Shown here: piece after piece, positions 29,290-38,746 of the stretch
How positions within the stretch are numbered: the stretch's first letter is position 1
Layout: each line of letters opens with the position of its first letter
Source of the DNA: Actinomycetota bacterium
GTDB lineage: Bacteria; Actinomycetota; Actinomycetes; Nanopelagicales; Nanopelagicaceae
Direction of reading: 5' to 3'
Length of the DNA: 64,000 nt
Assembly: GCA_016870975.1 (NCBI GenBank)
Contig: VGAE01000006.1
Coordinates: 1-64,000, forward strand
Notes under the pieces: model-generated
What the model was told of the DNA's origin: nothing
Seen by the model: only the letters and a program-made list of their open reading frames with translations
Databases searched by the model: none
Program-made: the position numbers and the translations under genes

Positions 29290-30258
29290 GTGTCGAATCT
29301 CCAACTTGTGCTAGAGAATTTTACCTCAGTCTCAGTTCTAGTCTTTGCCCTTGGGTTCATTGCTGCGAGATTTAAGAGCGATATAAGAATTCCAGAACCG
29401 GTTTACCAAATAATTTCAGTTTATTTACTCTTTGGTATCGGGCTTAAGGGTGGAGTAGCGCTGAGAAATTCCAGCGCAAGTGGTTTGGCCCAACCACTGC
29501 TCGCAACTATTCTTCTCGGAACTCTCATTCCAATTCTGGCCTTCATCGCGCTAAAGCTAATAAAGAATCTAAACGAGATTGATCGCGGCGCAATTTCGGC
29601 TCACTACGGATCTACATCATTAGTTACCTTCACTGCTGCCCTTGTCTTTCTAGAAAATGCTCAAGTTAGCTATGAAGGTTTTGCGACTGCACTGTTAACG
29701 GTTATGGAAGTTCCGGGAATCATCGTAGGAATCTTCCTGGCGACACGACATCTGAATCGAAAAGTCTCATGGAGTGAATCATTACGAGAAGCGATTTTGG
29801 GAAAGACTGTCGTATTATTAGTTGGCGGTCTAATAATTGGAGCAATCTCTGGTGATGCTGGATATGAAAAAGTTGCCCCATTCTTTGTAAATATCCTTCC
29901 TGGTATTTTGGCGCTCTTCTTAATGCATCTCGGTTTTCTCGCTGGAGCAAAGGCCCATGCAATTAAAGAAGTTGGCCCCAGTTTAGCTATCTTTGCAATT
30001 GCCTTTCCGATATTTGTAGGAACTCTTGGTGTTATCGGAGGCGCGCTATCGGGATTATCCGTTGGCGGCGCAACGATTCTCGGGGTTCTCTGCGCTAGCG
30101 CTTCTTATATTGCCGCTCCTGCCGCGGTTCAGATTGCGATTCCCGAGGCAAATCCTTCACTTTCAATTACTTCGAGCCTGGCAATTACCTTCCCATTTAA
30201 TTTATTGATTGGAATTCCGCTAATGAAAGCGCTGGCGCTGGTTTTTGTAGGCGCTTAA
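29290..30258 (+). CDS. SbtA-family sodium-dependent bicarbonate transporter
   Basis: A 322-residue membrane protein with about ten helices in the SbtA (DUF897) arrangement. It opens LENFTSVSVLVFALGFIAARFKSDIRIPEPVYQIISVYLLFGIGLKGG and has the repeat-type segments SAHYGSTSLVTFTAALVFL and ASASYIAAPAAVQIAIPEANPSL. Cyanobacterial SbtA imports bicarbonate with sodium; the substrate here is inferred. No SbtB PII-like partner lies next to it. Confidence 0.87.
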   Translation: MSNLQLVLENFTSVSVLVFALGFIAARFKSDIRIPEPVYQIISVYLLFGIGLKGGVALRNSSASGLAQPLLATILLGTLIPILAFIALKLIKNLNEIDRGAISAHYGSTSLVTFTAALVFLENAQVSYEGFATALLTVMEVPGIIVGIFLATRHLNRKVSWSESLREAILGKTVVLLVGGLIIGAISGDAGYEKVAPFFVNILPGILALFLMHLGFLAGAKAHAIKEVGPSLAIFAIAFPIFVGTLGVIGGALSGLSVGGATILGVLCASASYIAAPAAVQIAIPEANPSLSITSSLAITFPFNLLIGIPLMKALALVFVGA

Positions 30259-31181
30259 ATCTTTACCGTATGTTGACGAGCGCGATCAGCGATCGCGATG
30301 CCCACGATAACCACTAAACAGCCAAGTAATTGAATTGCGGTGAGGCTCTCACTTAACCACCACCAGGCAATCATTCCCGCGAGAACTGGCTCCATCATGC
30401 CAAAGATGCTGGCTGTTGAGGCGCTCAAGATTTTTAATCCTGCAAGAGTCAAAAGGTATGGAGCAATGGTTCCCATAACAATTATCCATAGCACTAAAAC
30501 CCATGCTGGTAGCGAGTTATTCGAAAATACACCGAGCAGATTCAAATCTTTCTCAAGTGCATCTACTGGGTACTCCCAGATCGGAAAAATAAAAAGCAGG
30601 CCGAAAGAGCAGACACCAAATCCCCACACTGCAATTGCACCCGTAGTTTTTGTCTGACTTAAATGGTCGCCAATCAAAAAGTAGCCGGCCAAGGTAATTG
30701 CACTGAAAACTGCGGCGATAAAGCCGATTCTGTCGAGCGTTAAACCATTCCAAATCTGGGTGATTAGAAGTAGTCCTGAGAAAGCAAGAAAAATTGCGCT
30801 CCAGAGCCCACTCGGAACGTGTTTTTGAAGAACAAACCTAAGAAACAGGAGAATCCAAATCGGCGCGGTAAATTCAATCAAGAGCGCTACTCCAACATAC
30901 ATCCGCTCTATTGCTACAAAGTAAAGAGCTTGTACTAAAGCAACACCGATAATTCCGAATAATAGAAGCCAAGGCAGCTCTTTCTTGGTGGGCTTAAGCT
31001 CGCTTCTTCGGAAAATGATAAAGAAAGTAAAGAGGATTAAGAAAGCTCCCGTAGTCCTTGCTTGTGTAAGCCGCCAGGCCGAAATTTCATCGAGAAGAAC
31101 AATCTTGGAGACGATACCGCTAGATGAAAAAAATAACGCTCCCAGCAAACAATAGATTTCTCCACGAAATTTCTGAAGCAC
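30255..31181 (-). CDS. EamA/DMT-family transporter
   Basis: 308 residues with ten predicted helices in two EamA halves (GALFFSSSGIVSKIVLL near the N-terminus; AASTASIFGMMEPVLAGMIAWWWLSE style segment near residue 270). Such proteins are usually metabolite exporters; the substrate is unknown. GTG 31181 lies 6 nt after TAGGGT, a leaderless pattern. It converges on the SbtA-like gene with a 4-bp overlap. Confidence 0.83.
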   Translation of the reverse strand: MLQKFRGEIYCLLGALFFSSSGIVSKIVLLDEISAWRLTQARTTGAFLILFTFFIIFRRSELKPTKKELPWLLLFGIIGVALVQALYFVAIERMYVGVALLIEFTAPIWILLFLRFVLQKHVPSGLWSAIFLAFSGLLLITQIWNGLTLDRIGFIAAVFSAITLAGYFLIGDHLSQTKTTGAIAVWGFGVCSFGLLFIFPIWEYPVDALEKDLNLLGVFSNNSLPAWVLVLWIIVMGTIAPYLLTLAGLKILSASTASIFGMMEPVLAGMIAWWWLSESLTAIQLLGCLVVIVGIAIADRARQHTVKI

Positions 31182-31187
31182 CTGCGA

Positions 31188-31193
31188 ACCCTA
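31188..31193 (-). promoter_or_regulatory. -10 element of leaderless EamA-gene promoter
   Basis: Minus-strand TAGGGT ends 6 nt before the GTG at 31181. The acyl-CoA dehydrogenase upstream stops at 31200, so this promoter overlaps its end. Confidence 0.45.
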
Positions 31194-31199
31194 TATCAA

Positions 31200-33029
31200 T
31201 TAGAAGGCGTTCTCAGAGACTCCCATAATTTCGCCATCCTCACGCTCAACAATCGCTCTTGTAGCAGCGATAAGAGGTAAGAAATTGTGAACAAAGTATC
31301 TTGAAGAAGCAATCTTTCCTTCGAAGAAGTCTTTATCTTTACCGGCAGCGCTTCCAATTTTCGCAGCCGCGATATCTCCCTGACGAAGCAGTAACCACGA
31401 GATGATCACATCACCGACCGACATCAAAAGTCGAGTTGTATTTAATCCGCACTTATATATCTCTTCGGGATTCTCTTGGCTCGCCATCGCATGGGTGATT
31501 AGTTGGGTGATTATAGCTTGAAGATCTGCGAGCGCTTTTCCAAGAGACACCTTCTCCTCAGCATTATTTCCGCCAGTAGCAACAAAGGCGCCAATCTCTT
31601 TCGAAAGTTTCGTTAAGGCGCGACCATTATCTTTAATAATTTTGCGGAAGAAGAAATCTAAACCTTGAATAGCAGTCGTGCCTTCATACAAAGTATCGAT
31701 TTTTGCATCGCGCACATATTGTTCTAGCGGCCAATCTTGAGTAAAGCCAGAGCCACCGAAGGTTTGAAGAGATTCAGTACCGAGAAGAGTCCAAGCCTTT
31801 TCAGATCCGTAACCCTTGACAATTGGCAATAAGAGATCATTGAGATGCTCTAGAACTTCAATTTCATCGCTTGATTTTCCTTCAGCTTTAGCAAGGAGTA
31901 CCGCATCTTGAATTGAAGCGGTGTAGAGAACTAATGCGCGCATGCCTTCAGCATAGGCTTTCTGCGTCATCAGCGAACGACGTACATCTGGATGCTTAAT
32001 GATGGTCACTCGCGGGCTTGCTTTATTAGTCATCTCTTTCATATCGCCGCCTTGGCTGCGGGTCTTTGCATAAGAAAGAGCTTGTTGATAACCTGCAGAT
32101 AACGTTGAAATCGCCTTAGTTCCAACCATCATCCGTGCAAATTCAATGATCTTAAACATCTGGGCGATGCCGTTATGTACTTCACCCAATAAATATCCAA
32201 CCGCAGGTTCTTTCTCGCCTAGATTCATCTCGCAAGTTGCTGAAACATTTAGACCCATCTTATGTTCAACATTGGTGACATAAACACCGTTGCGTTTACC
32301 GAGAGTTCCAGTTTCGAAATCAAACATAAACTTTGGAATTAAAAATAGAGAGAGTCCCTTAGTACCAGGACCTGCACCTTCTGGACGAGCCAAAACAAAA
32401 TGAATTATGTTTTCGTAGATATCACCATCACCAGATGTAATAAATCGCTTAGCACCAGTGATATGCCAAGTTCCATCTGGTTGTTGCACTGCCTTACTTC
32501 GACCAGCGCCAACGTCAGAACCGGCATCTGGCTCAGTTAGCATCATCGTTGCTCCCCAAGCACGATCAACCATATGTTTAGCAAGTTTCTTCTGTTGATC
32601 CGTACCAAGTACGTAAGCGACATGGGAGAAAGCAAAACCCGAAGCATAAATATGCACCGCTGGATTCGAACCAAGAACCATTTCCGCAATTGCCCAACGC
32701 ACCGATGGTGGAATTGCGGTTCCGCCGAGTTCTACTGGGACATCAATCTTTCCCCACTCACCATCCACATATGCTTTATAAGATTTCTTGAAACTTTCTG
32801 GCAGCTTCACATCGCCAGTTGCCTTATTAAATTCAGTTCCTTTGCGATCGCCTTCAACAAAAGATGCTGCTAAATCATTTTCACAGAGCCGCTTAACTTC
32901 TTCTAACATTCCCATGGCAGTCGCACGATCGAGATCTGAGTAAATCGATTTACCAAGAATGGATTCTCGATCAAGGAGATCAAAGAGACAGAATTCGATA
33001 TCGCGCAGGTTGGCTAGATAGTGGCTCAT
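31200..33029 (-). CDS. Acyl-CoA dehydrogenase
   Basis: A 609-residue flavoprotein of the long, FadE5/AidB-like class. It oxidises acyl-CoA to enoyl-CoA. FAD-binding signatures are MMLTEPDAGSDVG and WHITGAKRFITSGDGD; the C-terminal domain has QTFGGSGFTQDWPLEQYVRDAKIDTLYEGTTAIQ, which includes the catalytic-glutamate region, plus an extra helical C-terminal domain. No other beta-oxidation genes adjoin it, so the substrate is open. Confidence 0.9.
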   Translation of the reverse strand: MSHYLANLRDIEFCLFDLLDRESILGKSIYSDLDRATAMGMLEEVKRLCENDLAASFVEGDRKGTEFNKATGDVKLPESFKKSYKAYVDGEWGKIDVPVELGGTAIPPSVRWAIAEMVLGSNPAVHIYASGFAFSHVAYVLGTDQQKKLAKHMVDRAWGATMMLTEPDAGSDVGAGRSKAVQQPDGTWHITGAKRFITSGDGDIYENIIHFVLARPEGAGPGTKGLSLFLIPKFMFDFETGTLGKRNGVYVTNVEHKMGLNVSATCEMNLGEKEPAVGYLLGEVHNGIAQMFKIIEFARMMVGTKAISTLSAGYQQALSYAKTRSQGGDMKEMTNKASPRVTIIKHPDVRRSLMTQKAYAEGMRALVLYTASIQDAVLLAKAEGKSSDEIEVLEHLNDLLLPIVKGYGSEKAWTLLGTESLQTFGGSGFTQDWPLEQYVRDAKIDTLYEGTTAIQGLDFFFRKIIKDNGRALTKLSKEIGAFVATGGNNAEEKVSLGKALADLQAIITQLITHAMASQENPEEIYKCGLNTTRLLMSVGDVIISWLLLRQGDIAAAKIGSAAGKDKDFFEGKIASSRYFVHNFLPLIAATRAIVEREDGEIMGVSENAF

Positions 33030-33076
33030 AGGAGAATAATCCTACTGATGAGTAACTTATGCAATCCCAGCGCCCC

Positions 33077-33150
33077 TGGAGCGGGCGACGGGAATCGAAC
33101 CCGCGCTGTCAGCTTGGGAAGCTGACGTGATGCCATTTCACTACGCCCGC
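33077..33150 (-). tRNA. tRNA-Gly (CCC), CCA encoded
   Basis: The minus strand folds as GCGGGCG/CGCCCGC acceptor, anticodon stem TCAGC/GCTGA with loop TTCCCAA (anticodon CCC), T arm GGGTTCGATTCCC, and an encoded CCA. It lies alone between the acyl-CoA dehydrogenase and dcd. Confidence 0.95.
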
Positions 33151-33207
33151 ACAAATCGTTGGCGCATATTAGAACCCAATCAGTAACTAGCGATAGGGTC
33201 GCCAACC

Positions 33208-33786
33208 GTGCTTCTAAGTGATCGTGATATTGCCGCCGAGATTAAAGGTGGCCGAGTTGTAGTTGAGCCATTCGAAGCGAAGATGATCCAACCTTCAAGC
33301 GTTGACGTTCGCCTAGATCGTTTCTTCCGCGTCTTTGAAAACCATCGTTACGAGGTTATTGATCCCTCGATTGAACAACCTGAGTTAACTCGTGAAGTGG
33401 CGGTCGCGCCGAATGAATTCTTCATTCTCCACCCAGGTGAATTTGTGCTTGCCTCTACCTATGAAGTCATCACACTTCCAGATGACATCGCGGGAAGATT
33501 GGAAGGAAAGTCATCTCTAGGTCGGCTAGGACTTCTAACCCACTCAACAGCGGGTTTTATCGATCCAGGATTTAGCGGACATATAACCCTTGAACTTTCC
33601 AATGTGGCTAACCTTCCTGTGAGGCTATATCCGGGCATGAAGATTGGCCAACTTTGTCTCATCAAACTCTCATCTTCGGCTGAGCATCCCTACGGCTCTG
33701 CCATCTATGGTTCGCGTTACCAAGGTCAGCGCGGGCCGACACCAAGCAAGTCTTGGTTGAATTTCCATAAAACCGATATTAAGTAG
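33208..33786 (+). CDS. dcd: dCTP deaminase
   Basis: 192-residue trimeric enzyme that deaminates dCTP to dUTP for dTMP synthesis. It begins [16 protein letters not shown]; the active-site region is [31 protein letters not shown], and [14 protein letters not shown] is the C-terminal nucleotide-binding tail. Actinobacterial members can be bifunctional dCTP deaminase-dUTPases; that cannot be decided here. GTG start, 8 nt after TAGGGT. Confidence 0.94.
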   Translation: MLLSDRDIAAEIKGGRVVVEPFEAKMIQPSSVDVRLDRFFRVFENHRYEVIDPSIEQPELTREVAVAPNEFFILHPGEFVLASTYEVITLPDDIAGRLEGKSSLGRLGLLTHSTAGFIDPGFSGHITLELSNVANLPVRLYPGMKIGQLCLIKLSSSAEHPYGSAIYGSRYQGQRGPTPSKSWLNFHKTDIK

Positions 33787-33789
33787 ATT
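33784..33789 (+). promoter_or_regulatory. -10 element of leaderless lemA promoter
   Basis: TAGATT overlaps the dcd stop codon and ends 6 nt before the lemA ATG. Confidence 0.45.
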
Positions 33790-33795
33790 AGGGAC

Positions 33796-34350
33796 ATGGA
33801 CGCCTCTTTACTCATCATCATTGCAGGAGCGCTTTTTGTTATCTATGCAATTATTCAATACAACCGCCTTGTTCGTTTAAATGTACAAGTTGATGAAGCC
33901 TTCTCCCAGATTGAAGTTCAACTTAAACGACGCGCAGATTTGATTCCCAACTTAGTTGAGACCGTTAAAGGCTATGCCTCGCATGAACGAGAAGCGCTAG
34001 AAAAAGTAGTACAGGCGCGCGCTGCTTCAACAACAGCCTCTACCGTGCCAGCAATCGCCGCAGCAGATGGAGCGCTAACAAATGCGCTACGCGGATTACT
34101 TGCTGTGGCTGAGGCTTACCCAGATCTAAAAGCCTCCAGTAACTTCTTACAACTTCAAGAAGAATTAGCTACTACCGAGAATAAAGTTTCATTCTCGCGA
34201 CAGTTGTATAACGAGACTGTTCGCAGTTTAAATACTGCGGTAAAGACAATCCCCACCAGTTTCTTCGTTGGTTTGGCAAAAGTGGGAGCACGAGAGTTTT
34301 ACGAGGTTGATGATCCATCAGCTCGTAACGCTCCTAACGTCAAGTTCTAA
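33796..34350 (+). CDS. lemA: LemA family protein
   Basis: 184 residues: one N-terminal membrane helix (about 4-20) followed by the family core YNRLVRLNVQVDEAFSQIEVQLKRRADLIPNLVETVKGYASHE and a helical domain ending FVGLAKVGAREFYEVDDPSARNAPNVKF. LemA is commonly paired with HtpX, as here (2-nt gap), and is thought to act with the protease in membrane quality control. Confidence 0.93.
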   Translation: MDASLLIIIAGALFVIYAIIQYNRLVRLNVQVDEAFSQIEVQLKRRADLIPNLVETVKGYASHEREALEKVVQARAASTTASTVPAIAAADGALTNALRGLLAVAEAYPDLKASSNFLQLQEELATTENKVSFSRQLYNETVRSLNTAVKTIPTSFFVGLAKVGAREFYEVDDPSARNAPNVKF

Positions 34351-34352
34351 CA

Positions 34353-35261
34353 ATGGCCAACTTCCGCGCGCTTCAAAGCGCGAATCGAAGAAAGACCTTC
34401 TTTCTCCTCTTCTTCATGGGAGTTTTAGTCTGGTTCATCGCATACATCGCAATCGCTAGCTTTGGCGGCTCTGGAGTCGGAGTAATTCCACTAGCTGTCT
34501 TGATTTCACTGGTTTCAGTCTGGAGTTCTTACTACGCCTCTGACCGATTAGTTTTAAGAATGACGCGAGCACGTATAATTCAAGAATCGGATAATCCGAA
34601 ACTTTTCAACTTAGTGAATGAAGTCTGTATCGCATCTGGTCTACCGATGCCTAAAGTTGCGATTGTTAATGATCCAGCCCCAAATGCATTTGCGACTGGT
34701 CGAGATCCAAACCATGCTCTCATTGCATTTACTACAGGTCTGCTTGAATCAATGGATCGCGATGAATTACAGGGCGTAGTGGCTCACGAGATGGCACATG
34801 TCGCTAATCGAGACACACTTGTCTCCGCCGTTGCCGCAACAACAGCTGGAATAGTCGCACTCATCTCAGATATTTTGATGAGGATGCTCTGGTTTGGTGG
34901 CGGGCGAAATCGAGATCATGGTGGAAATCAGATGCCGATTTTTCTTGCAATAATCCCGCTAATTCTCGCGCCAATTGCCGCAACTATGCTGAAAGCTGCT
35001 GTATCTAGAAAACGTGAGTCATTAGCGGATGCCACCGCAGTTGCATTCACAAGAAATCCCGCTGGTTTGCGCGCTGCTTTAGAGGTTCTTGCAAGAGATA
35101 ACACTGTGGTTCAAGCTCGCTCTAGCGCTGTGGCACATATGTATATCGAATCACCACTTGATGCATCAGCGGCTTCAAAGTTATTTGCTACCCATCCTCC
35201 GATTCAGGAGCGAATAGCCACCCTTAGAAAAATGGAAGCCAATCCAGAAATCACGCAGTAA
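34353..35261 (+). CDS. htpX: Membrane zinc metalloprotease HtpX
   Basis: 302 residues of the M48B family. Two N-terminal membrane helices (about 13-58) precede the catalytic motif HEMAH (in VVAHEMAHVANRDT, about 146-150); further helices follow and the third zinc ligand lies in RKRESLADATAVAFTRNPAGL. It degrades damaged membrane proteins. It is coupled to lemA. Its 3' end overlaps the convergent TSUP gene by 11 bp. Confidence 0.94.
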   Translation: MANFRALQSANRRKTFFLLFFMGVLVWFIAYIAIASFGGSGVGVIPLAVLISLVSVWSSYYASDRLVLRMTRARIIQESDNPKLFNLVNEVCIASGLPMPKVAIVNDPAPNAFATGRDPNHALIAFTTGLLESMDRDELQGVVAHEMAHVANRDTLVSAVAATTAGIVALISDILMRMLWFGGGRNRDHGGNQMPIFLAIIPLILAPIAATMLKAAVSRKRESLADATAVAFTRNPAGLRAALEVLARDNTVVQARSSAVAHMYIESPLDASAASKLFATHPPIQERIATLRKMEANPEITQ

Positions 35262-36006
35262 TCAAGCGGTAGCCGTTAATCAAAATAATCGCCACAGCAA
35301 TTGCGATTCCGAGCGGACGTCGTGGAACTACCGATACCAATTTGGCGGCAAACGGAGCCATCAACATTCCACCTAACGCTAATCCACCGACGGCGGTCCA
35401 ATCCATATCGATTCGCGAAAGATTTACGAGAAATCCGGTACTGGCACAGCCGGCAACAATAAATTCAGAAGCGCTTACTGTTCCAATAATTTTTCTCGGC
35501 TCATGTTCAGTTGTTGCCATCAATGTTGGTGTTACGACTGGTCCCCAACCGCCACCACCTGAAGCGTCGATAAATCCGCCAGTCGCTCCTAAAAATGTCA
35601 GATAGCGCGGATTTGAAATCTCGGTGACATTGGCGCGGAAGCTCGCTTGAAAAACATTTCTATAGAGAAGTACAAACCCAAGTAATAGCAAGATTGTTGA
35701 GATAAATATCTTGCCACCGGAGAGATCTATTGATGAAAGAAATGTGGCCCCGGCAAAGGCGCCAATTCCGCCGGGGATTGCTAATTTCTTGAGAATTTCA
35801 TAGTCGACATTCTCACGATGCCAATGAGAGACACCGGATGCGAAGGTAGTTCCGATTTCAGCGGCATGTACCGCTGCAGATGCGACTGCAGCCGATGTTC
35901 CAAGAGTCAGAAGAAGAGTTGAGCTAGTTAATCCAAATCCCATACCGAGGGTGCCATCAATTAATTGTGCGATAGATCCAGCAAGCGCGAAAAATAACCA
36001 GTTCAC
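35251..36006 (-). CDS. TSUP family (TauE/SafE) anion transporter
   Basis: 251-residue membrane protein with about eight helices. It begins WLFFALAGSIAQLIDGTLGMGFGLTSSTLLL and has the second repeat FLGATGGFIDASGGGGWGPVVTPTL, both typical of TSUP. Family members move sulfite, sulfate or organosulfonates. It overlaps cysNC by 4 bp, so a sulfur-compound role, such as sulfate import or sulfite export, is likely. Confidence 0.87.
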   Translation of the reverse strand: MNWLFFALAGSIAQLIDGTLGMGFGLTSSTLLLTLGTSAAVASAAVHAAEIGTTFASGVSHWHRENVDYEILKKLAIPGGIGAFAGATFLSSIDLSGGKIFISTILLLLGFVLLYRNVFQASFRANVTEISNPRYLTFLGATGGFIDASGGGGWGPVVTPTLMATTEHEPRKIIGTVSASEFIVAGCASTGFLVNLSRIDMDWTAVGGLALGGMLMAPFAAKLVSVVPRRPLGIAIAVAIILINGYRLITA

Positions 36007-37829
36007 AAAATAGTTTTAATCAACCTTTCAACGTTGATTGAAACATCCTCCGTTCCATCGAGCACCAATTCTGCGCTAGTTGGTGCTTCATAATCTTGAC
36101 CGACGCTTGTGAGATTGGGCAAGGCACCGGATTTAGCCTTCTTATATAGGCCTTTAGGGTCCCGCTGCGCGCATATTTCTGCTGGAGTTTTCACCCAAAC
36201 TTCTATGAATTCATCGCTCCCAAATTGTTCACGAGAATGATCTCGATCAACCTTAAATGGGCTTACCAAAGCAACAATAACGACCAAACCGGCATCTACC
36301 ATTAACTTACCAACTTCCGAAACTCGTCTTACATTTTCGGCGCGATCCTCTTTGGTAAAGCCAAGATCTTTATTTAGACCAAGTCTGAGATTGTCGCCGT
36401 CGAGAACATAGCTATGAACACCAGATTCAAATAAGCGCTTCTCTAACGCATTAGCAATAGTGGATTTTCCAGAACCTGATAGGCCGGTCAGCCAGATTAA
36501 TTTAGCCTGCTGGCCTTTCTGTTTTGCCCGTGCTGATTTATCTACTTCATAATCATGCTTCGTTATGTTGGTCGCTCGACGGAGCGTGTGCACAATCATT
36601 CCAGCACCAACGGTATTGAAGGTAACTCGATCGACCAGGACAAAGTTTCCAGAGTTTCGATTATCGCTATATGTTGTTAGCGGAATTGGGGCATCAGTTG
36701 CAATTTCAACTAATCCAATCTCGTTCATTGCGAGAGTTCGAGCTGACTGGTGTGATCCATCAAGAACATCGAGGCGGTACCTAATACTAGTAATTATTGC
36801 CGGGACCATTCCAGAACCATTAACGAGATAGTAGGAACGGCTATGAACCAACTCTTCGTCGTCAATCCAAACTAAATTTGCAGCGAAGCGATCGGCAGGT
36901 TGTGTGTAAAACTCAGCACGCTCAATGTAATCCCCACGAGTAACATCAATATCTGGTTCGAGGACCATAGTGATGGCATCTCCCGAGCGGGCCTCTTTCA
37001 AGTCTCCGTCGAAAGTTACGATGCGAGCTAACTTTGCTCTTCGTTCACTAGGCAAGACCGTTACTTCCTCGCCTACTTTGAATCGACCTTGTGAGATGGT
37101 GCCAGAGACACCACGGAAGCTATCTGCGCGATTAATTAATTGGACGGAGAGCCTGGCGTGTGCAGAATCTGAGCTTGTATCACGCCATTCTTGAACCTCC
37201 TCTAATACAGAATTTCCTTTATACCAAGAGATTCGATCCGATTTAAAAGTTACATTGTCACCTTCAAGAGCGCTCACCGGAACAAAAAAGACTTCGTTAA
37301 GCACTAGGCGTGTAGTAGCAAGAGTTAATTCAGCTACCAAAGAATTAAAAAGAGCTCTATCAAATCCAGAGACATCCATCTTGTTGATTACAACAATAAT
37401 TTTCTTTACTCCCATCAAGGAGCAAATTGTTAAGTGGCGCAGAGTTTGTGGGCGAATGCCACGAGTTGCATCTATTAAGACCAGGGCGATATCAGCTCGA
37501 GAGGCGGCAACGGCCATATTTCTCGTGTACTGCTCGTGGCCCGGGGCATCTGCAATGATTAAACGACGGCCGTCAAGCAGAGACATCAAACGATAGGCAA
37601 CATCAATAGTTATTCCCTGTTCACGTTCGGCTTCTAAACCATCAGTGAGCAAGCTGAAATCAATCTCGCCAGCAGGAATTACCGATCCGGGTCTCCGAGT
37701 CTTTTTCGTGGCGTCTAATGTGTCATGTGGTACTGAATCAGTCTCAACAAGTAATCGGCCAATGAGCGTGCTTTTGCCATCATCAACGCTTCCACAAGTT
37801 ACCAGCCTAACAATCGAGGGAGTTGTCAT
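36003..37829 (-). CDS. cysNC: Bifunctional sulfate adenylyltransferase large subunit / APS kinase
   Basis: 608-residue fusion. The N-terminal CysN GTPase (about 1-435) has GSVDDGKSTLIGRLL, DAPGHEQY and NKMD and drives ATP sulfurylase with CysD. The C-terminal CysC domain (about 440-608) has GLSGSGKSTIANALEKRL and phosphorylates APS to PAPS. It overlaps cysD upstream by one base and the TSUP gene downstream. No cysH or sulfite reductase gene is in the window. Confidence 0.95.
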   Translation of the reverse strand: MTTPSIVRLVTCGSVDDGKSTLIGRLLVETDSVPHDTLDATKKTRRPGSVIPAGEIDFSLLTDGLEAEREQGITIDVAYRLMSLLDGRRLIIADAPGHEQYTRNMAVAASRADIALVLIDATRGIRPQTLRHLTICSLMGVKKIIVVINKMDVSGFDRALFNSLVAELTLATTRLVLNEVFFVPVSALEGDNVTFKSDRISWYKGNSVLEEVQEWRDTSSDSAHARLSVQLINRADSFRGVSGTISQGRFKVGEEVTVLPSERRAKLARIVTFDGDLKEARSGDAITMVLEPDIDVTRGDYIERAEFYTQPADRFAANLVWIDDEELVHSRSYYLVNGSGMVPAIITSIRYRLDVLDGSHQSARTLAMNEIGLVEIATDAPIPLTTYSDNRNSGNFVLVDRVTFNTVGAGMIVHTLRRATNITKHDYEVDKSARAKQKGQQAKLIWLTGLSGSGKSTIANALEKRLFESGVHSYVLDGDNLRLGLNKDLGFTKEDRAENVRRVSEVGKLMVDAGLVVIVALVSPFKVDRDHSREQFGSDEFIEVWVKTPAEICAQRDPKGLYKKAKSGALPNLTSVGQDYEAPTSAELVLDGTEDVSINVERLIKTIL

Positions 37830-38734
37830 TAGAAGTATCCCTCGCGCTTCTTCTTCTCCATCGAATCTTCATTTTCACCATCAATTAATCGAGTAGCACG
37901 CTCACTTAACTTCACACCTGCTACTTCCTCAACAATATCTTCAAGCGTAGTAGCGGTTGATTCAACGCCGGCCGTTAAGGGATAGCAACCCAAAGTGCGG
38001 AATCGAACCATCTTCATCATCGGTTTCTCGCCAGGTTGTAGTGGATAGCGTTCGTCATCGACCATAATCCACTGAGTACCGCGCTTCACGACTGGTCGCT
38101 CTTTAGCAAAATAAAGAGGATTTACATAAATATTCTCTAATTGGATGTAACTCCAAATATCTAATTCAGTCCAATCTGAAATTGGGAAGATTCGCATAGT
38201 TTGATCAGGGCGGATACGTGTGTTGTAAGTGCGCCAAAGTTCCGGGCGTTGCTCGCGCGGTTCCCAACGATGTCCCGCTTGGCGAACGCTGAAGATTCTC
38301 TCTTTAGCTCTGCTACGTTCTTCATCTCGCCTAGAGCCGCCGATAGCTGCATCAAAACCATGTTTTTCAAAGGCTTGTTTTAGTGAAACTGTATTCATCA
38401 CTCGAATGTATTCCGAGATGCCATGGCTAAAAGGATCTATTCCGTTCTTAATACCCTCTTCATTTATATGAGCAATCAAATTTAGATTATGCGTCTTCAC
38501 TACTTCGTCGCGGAAGGAAATCATCTCTTTGAAATTCCAAGTTGAATCAATGTGAAGAAGCATGAATGGAATTGGTGCGGGATGGAAAGCCTTTCGGGCC
38601 AGATGAAGAATTACCGTTGAGTCTTTGCCGATTGAATAGAGAAGTGCAGGTTTCTTGAAGCTAGCCGCGGTCTCACGAAGAATCTCGATGGACTCATTTT
38701 CCAGCACTCGAAGTATTGCCTCGCTACTTTTCAC
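37829..38734 (-). CDS. cysD: Sulfate adenylyltransferase small subunit
   Basis: ATP sulfurylase catalytic subunit, forming APS from sulfate and ATP. The PP-loop is [16 protein letters not shown], and [20 protein letters not shown] and the C-terminal substrate loops are present. I start at GTG 38734 (301 residues): the track start adds 80 residues that lie inside the histidine kinase gene, and TATGAT ends exactly 6 nt before this GTG. It therefore seems to have its own leaderless promoter. Confidence 0.93.
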   Translation of the reverse strand: MKSSEAILRVLENESIEILRETAASFKKPALLYSIGKDSTVILHLARKAFHPAPIPFMLLHIDSTWNFKEMISFRDEVVKTHNLNLIAHINEEGIKNGIDPFSHGISEYIRVMNTVSLKQAFEKHGFDAAIGGSRRDEERSRAKERIFSVRQAGHRWEPREQRPELWRTYNTRIRPDQTMRIFPISDWTELDIWSYIQLENIYVNPLYFAKERPVVKRGTQWIMVDDERYPLQPGEKPMMKMVRFRTLGCYPLTAGVESTATTLEDIVEEVAGVKLSERATRLIDGENEDSMEKKKREGYF

Positions 38735-38740
38735 CTTGTC

Positions 38741-38746
38741 ATCATA
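38741..38746 (-). promoter_or_regulatory. -10 element of leaderless cysD promoter
   Basis: Minus-strand TATGAT, one base from the TATAAT consensus, sits over the kinase gene's last codons and ends 6 nt before the cysD GTG. It separates sulfur-gene transcription from the two-component operon. Confidence 0.55.
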
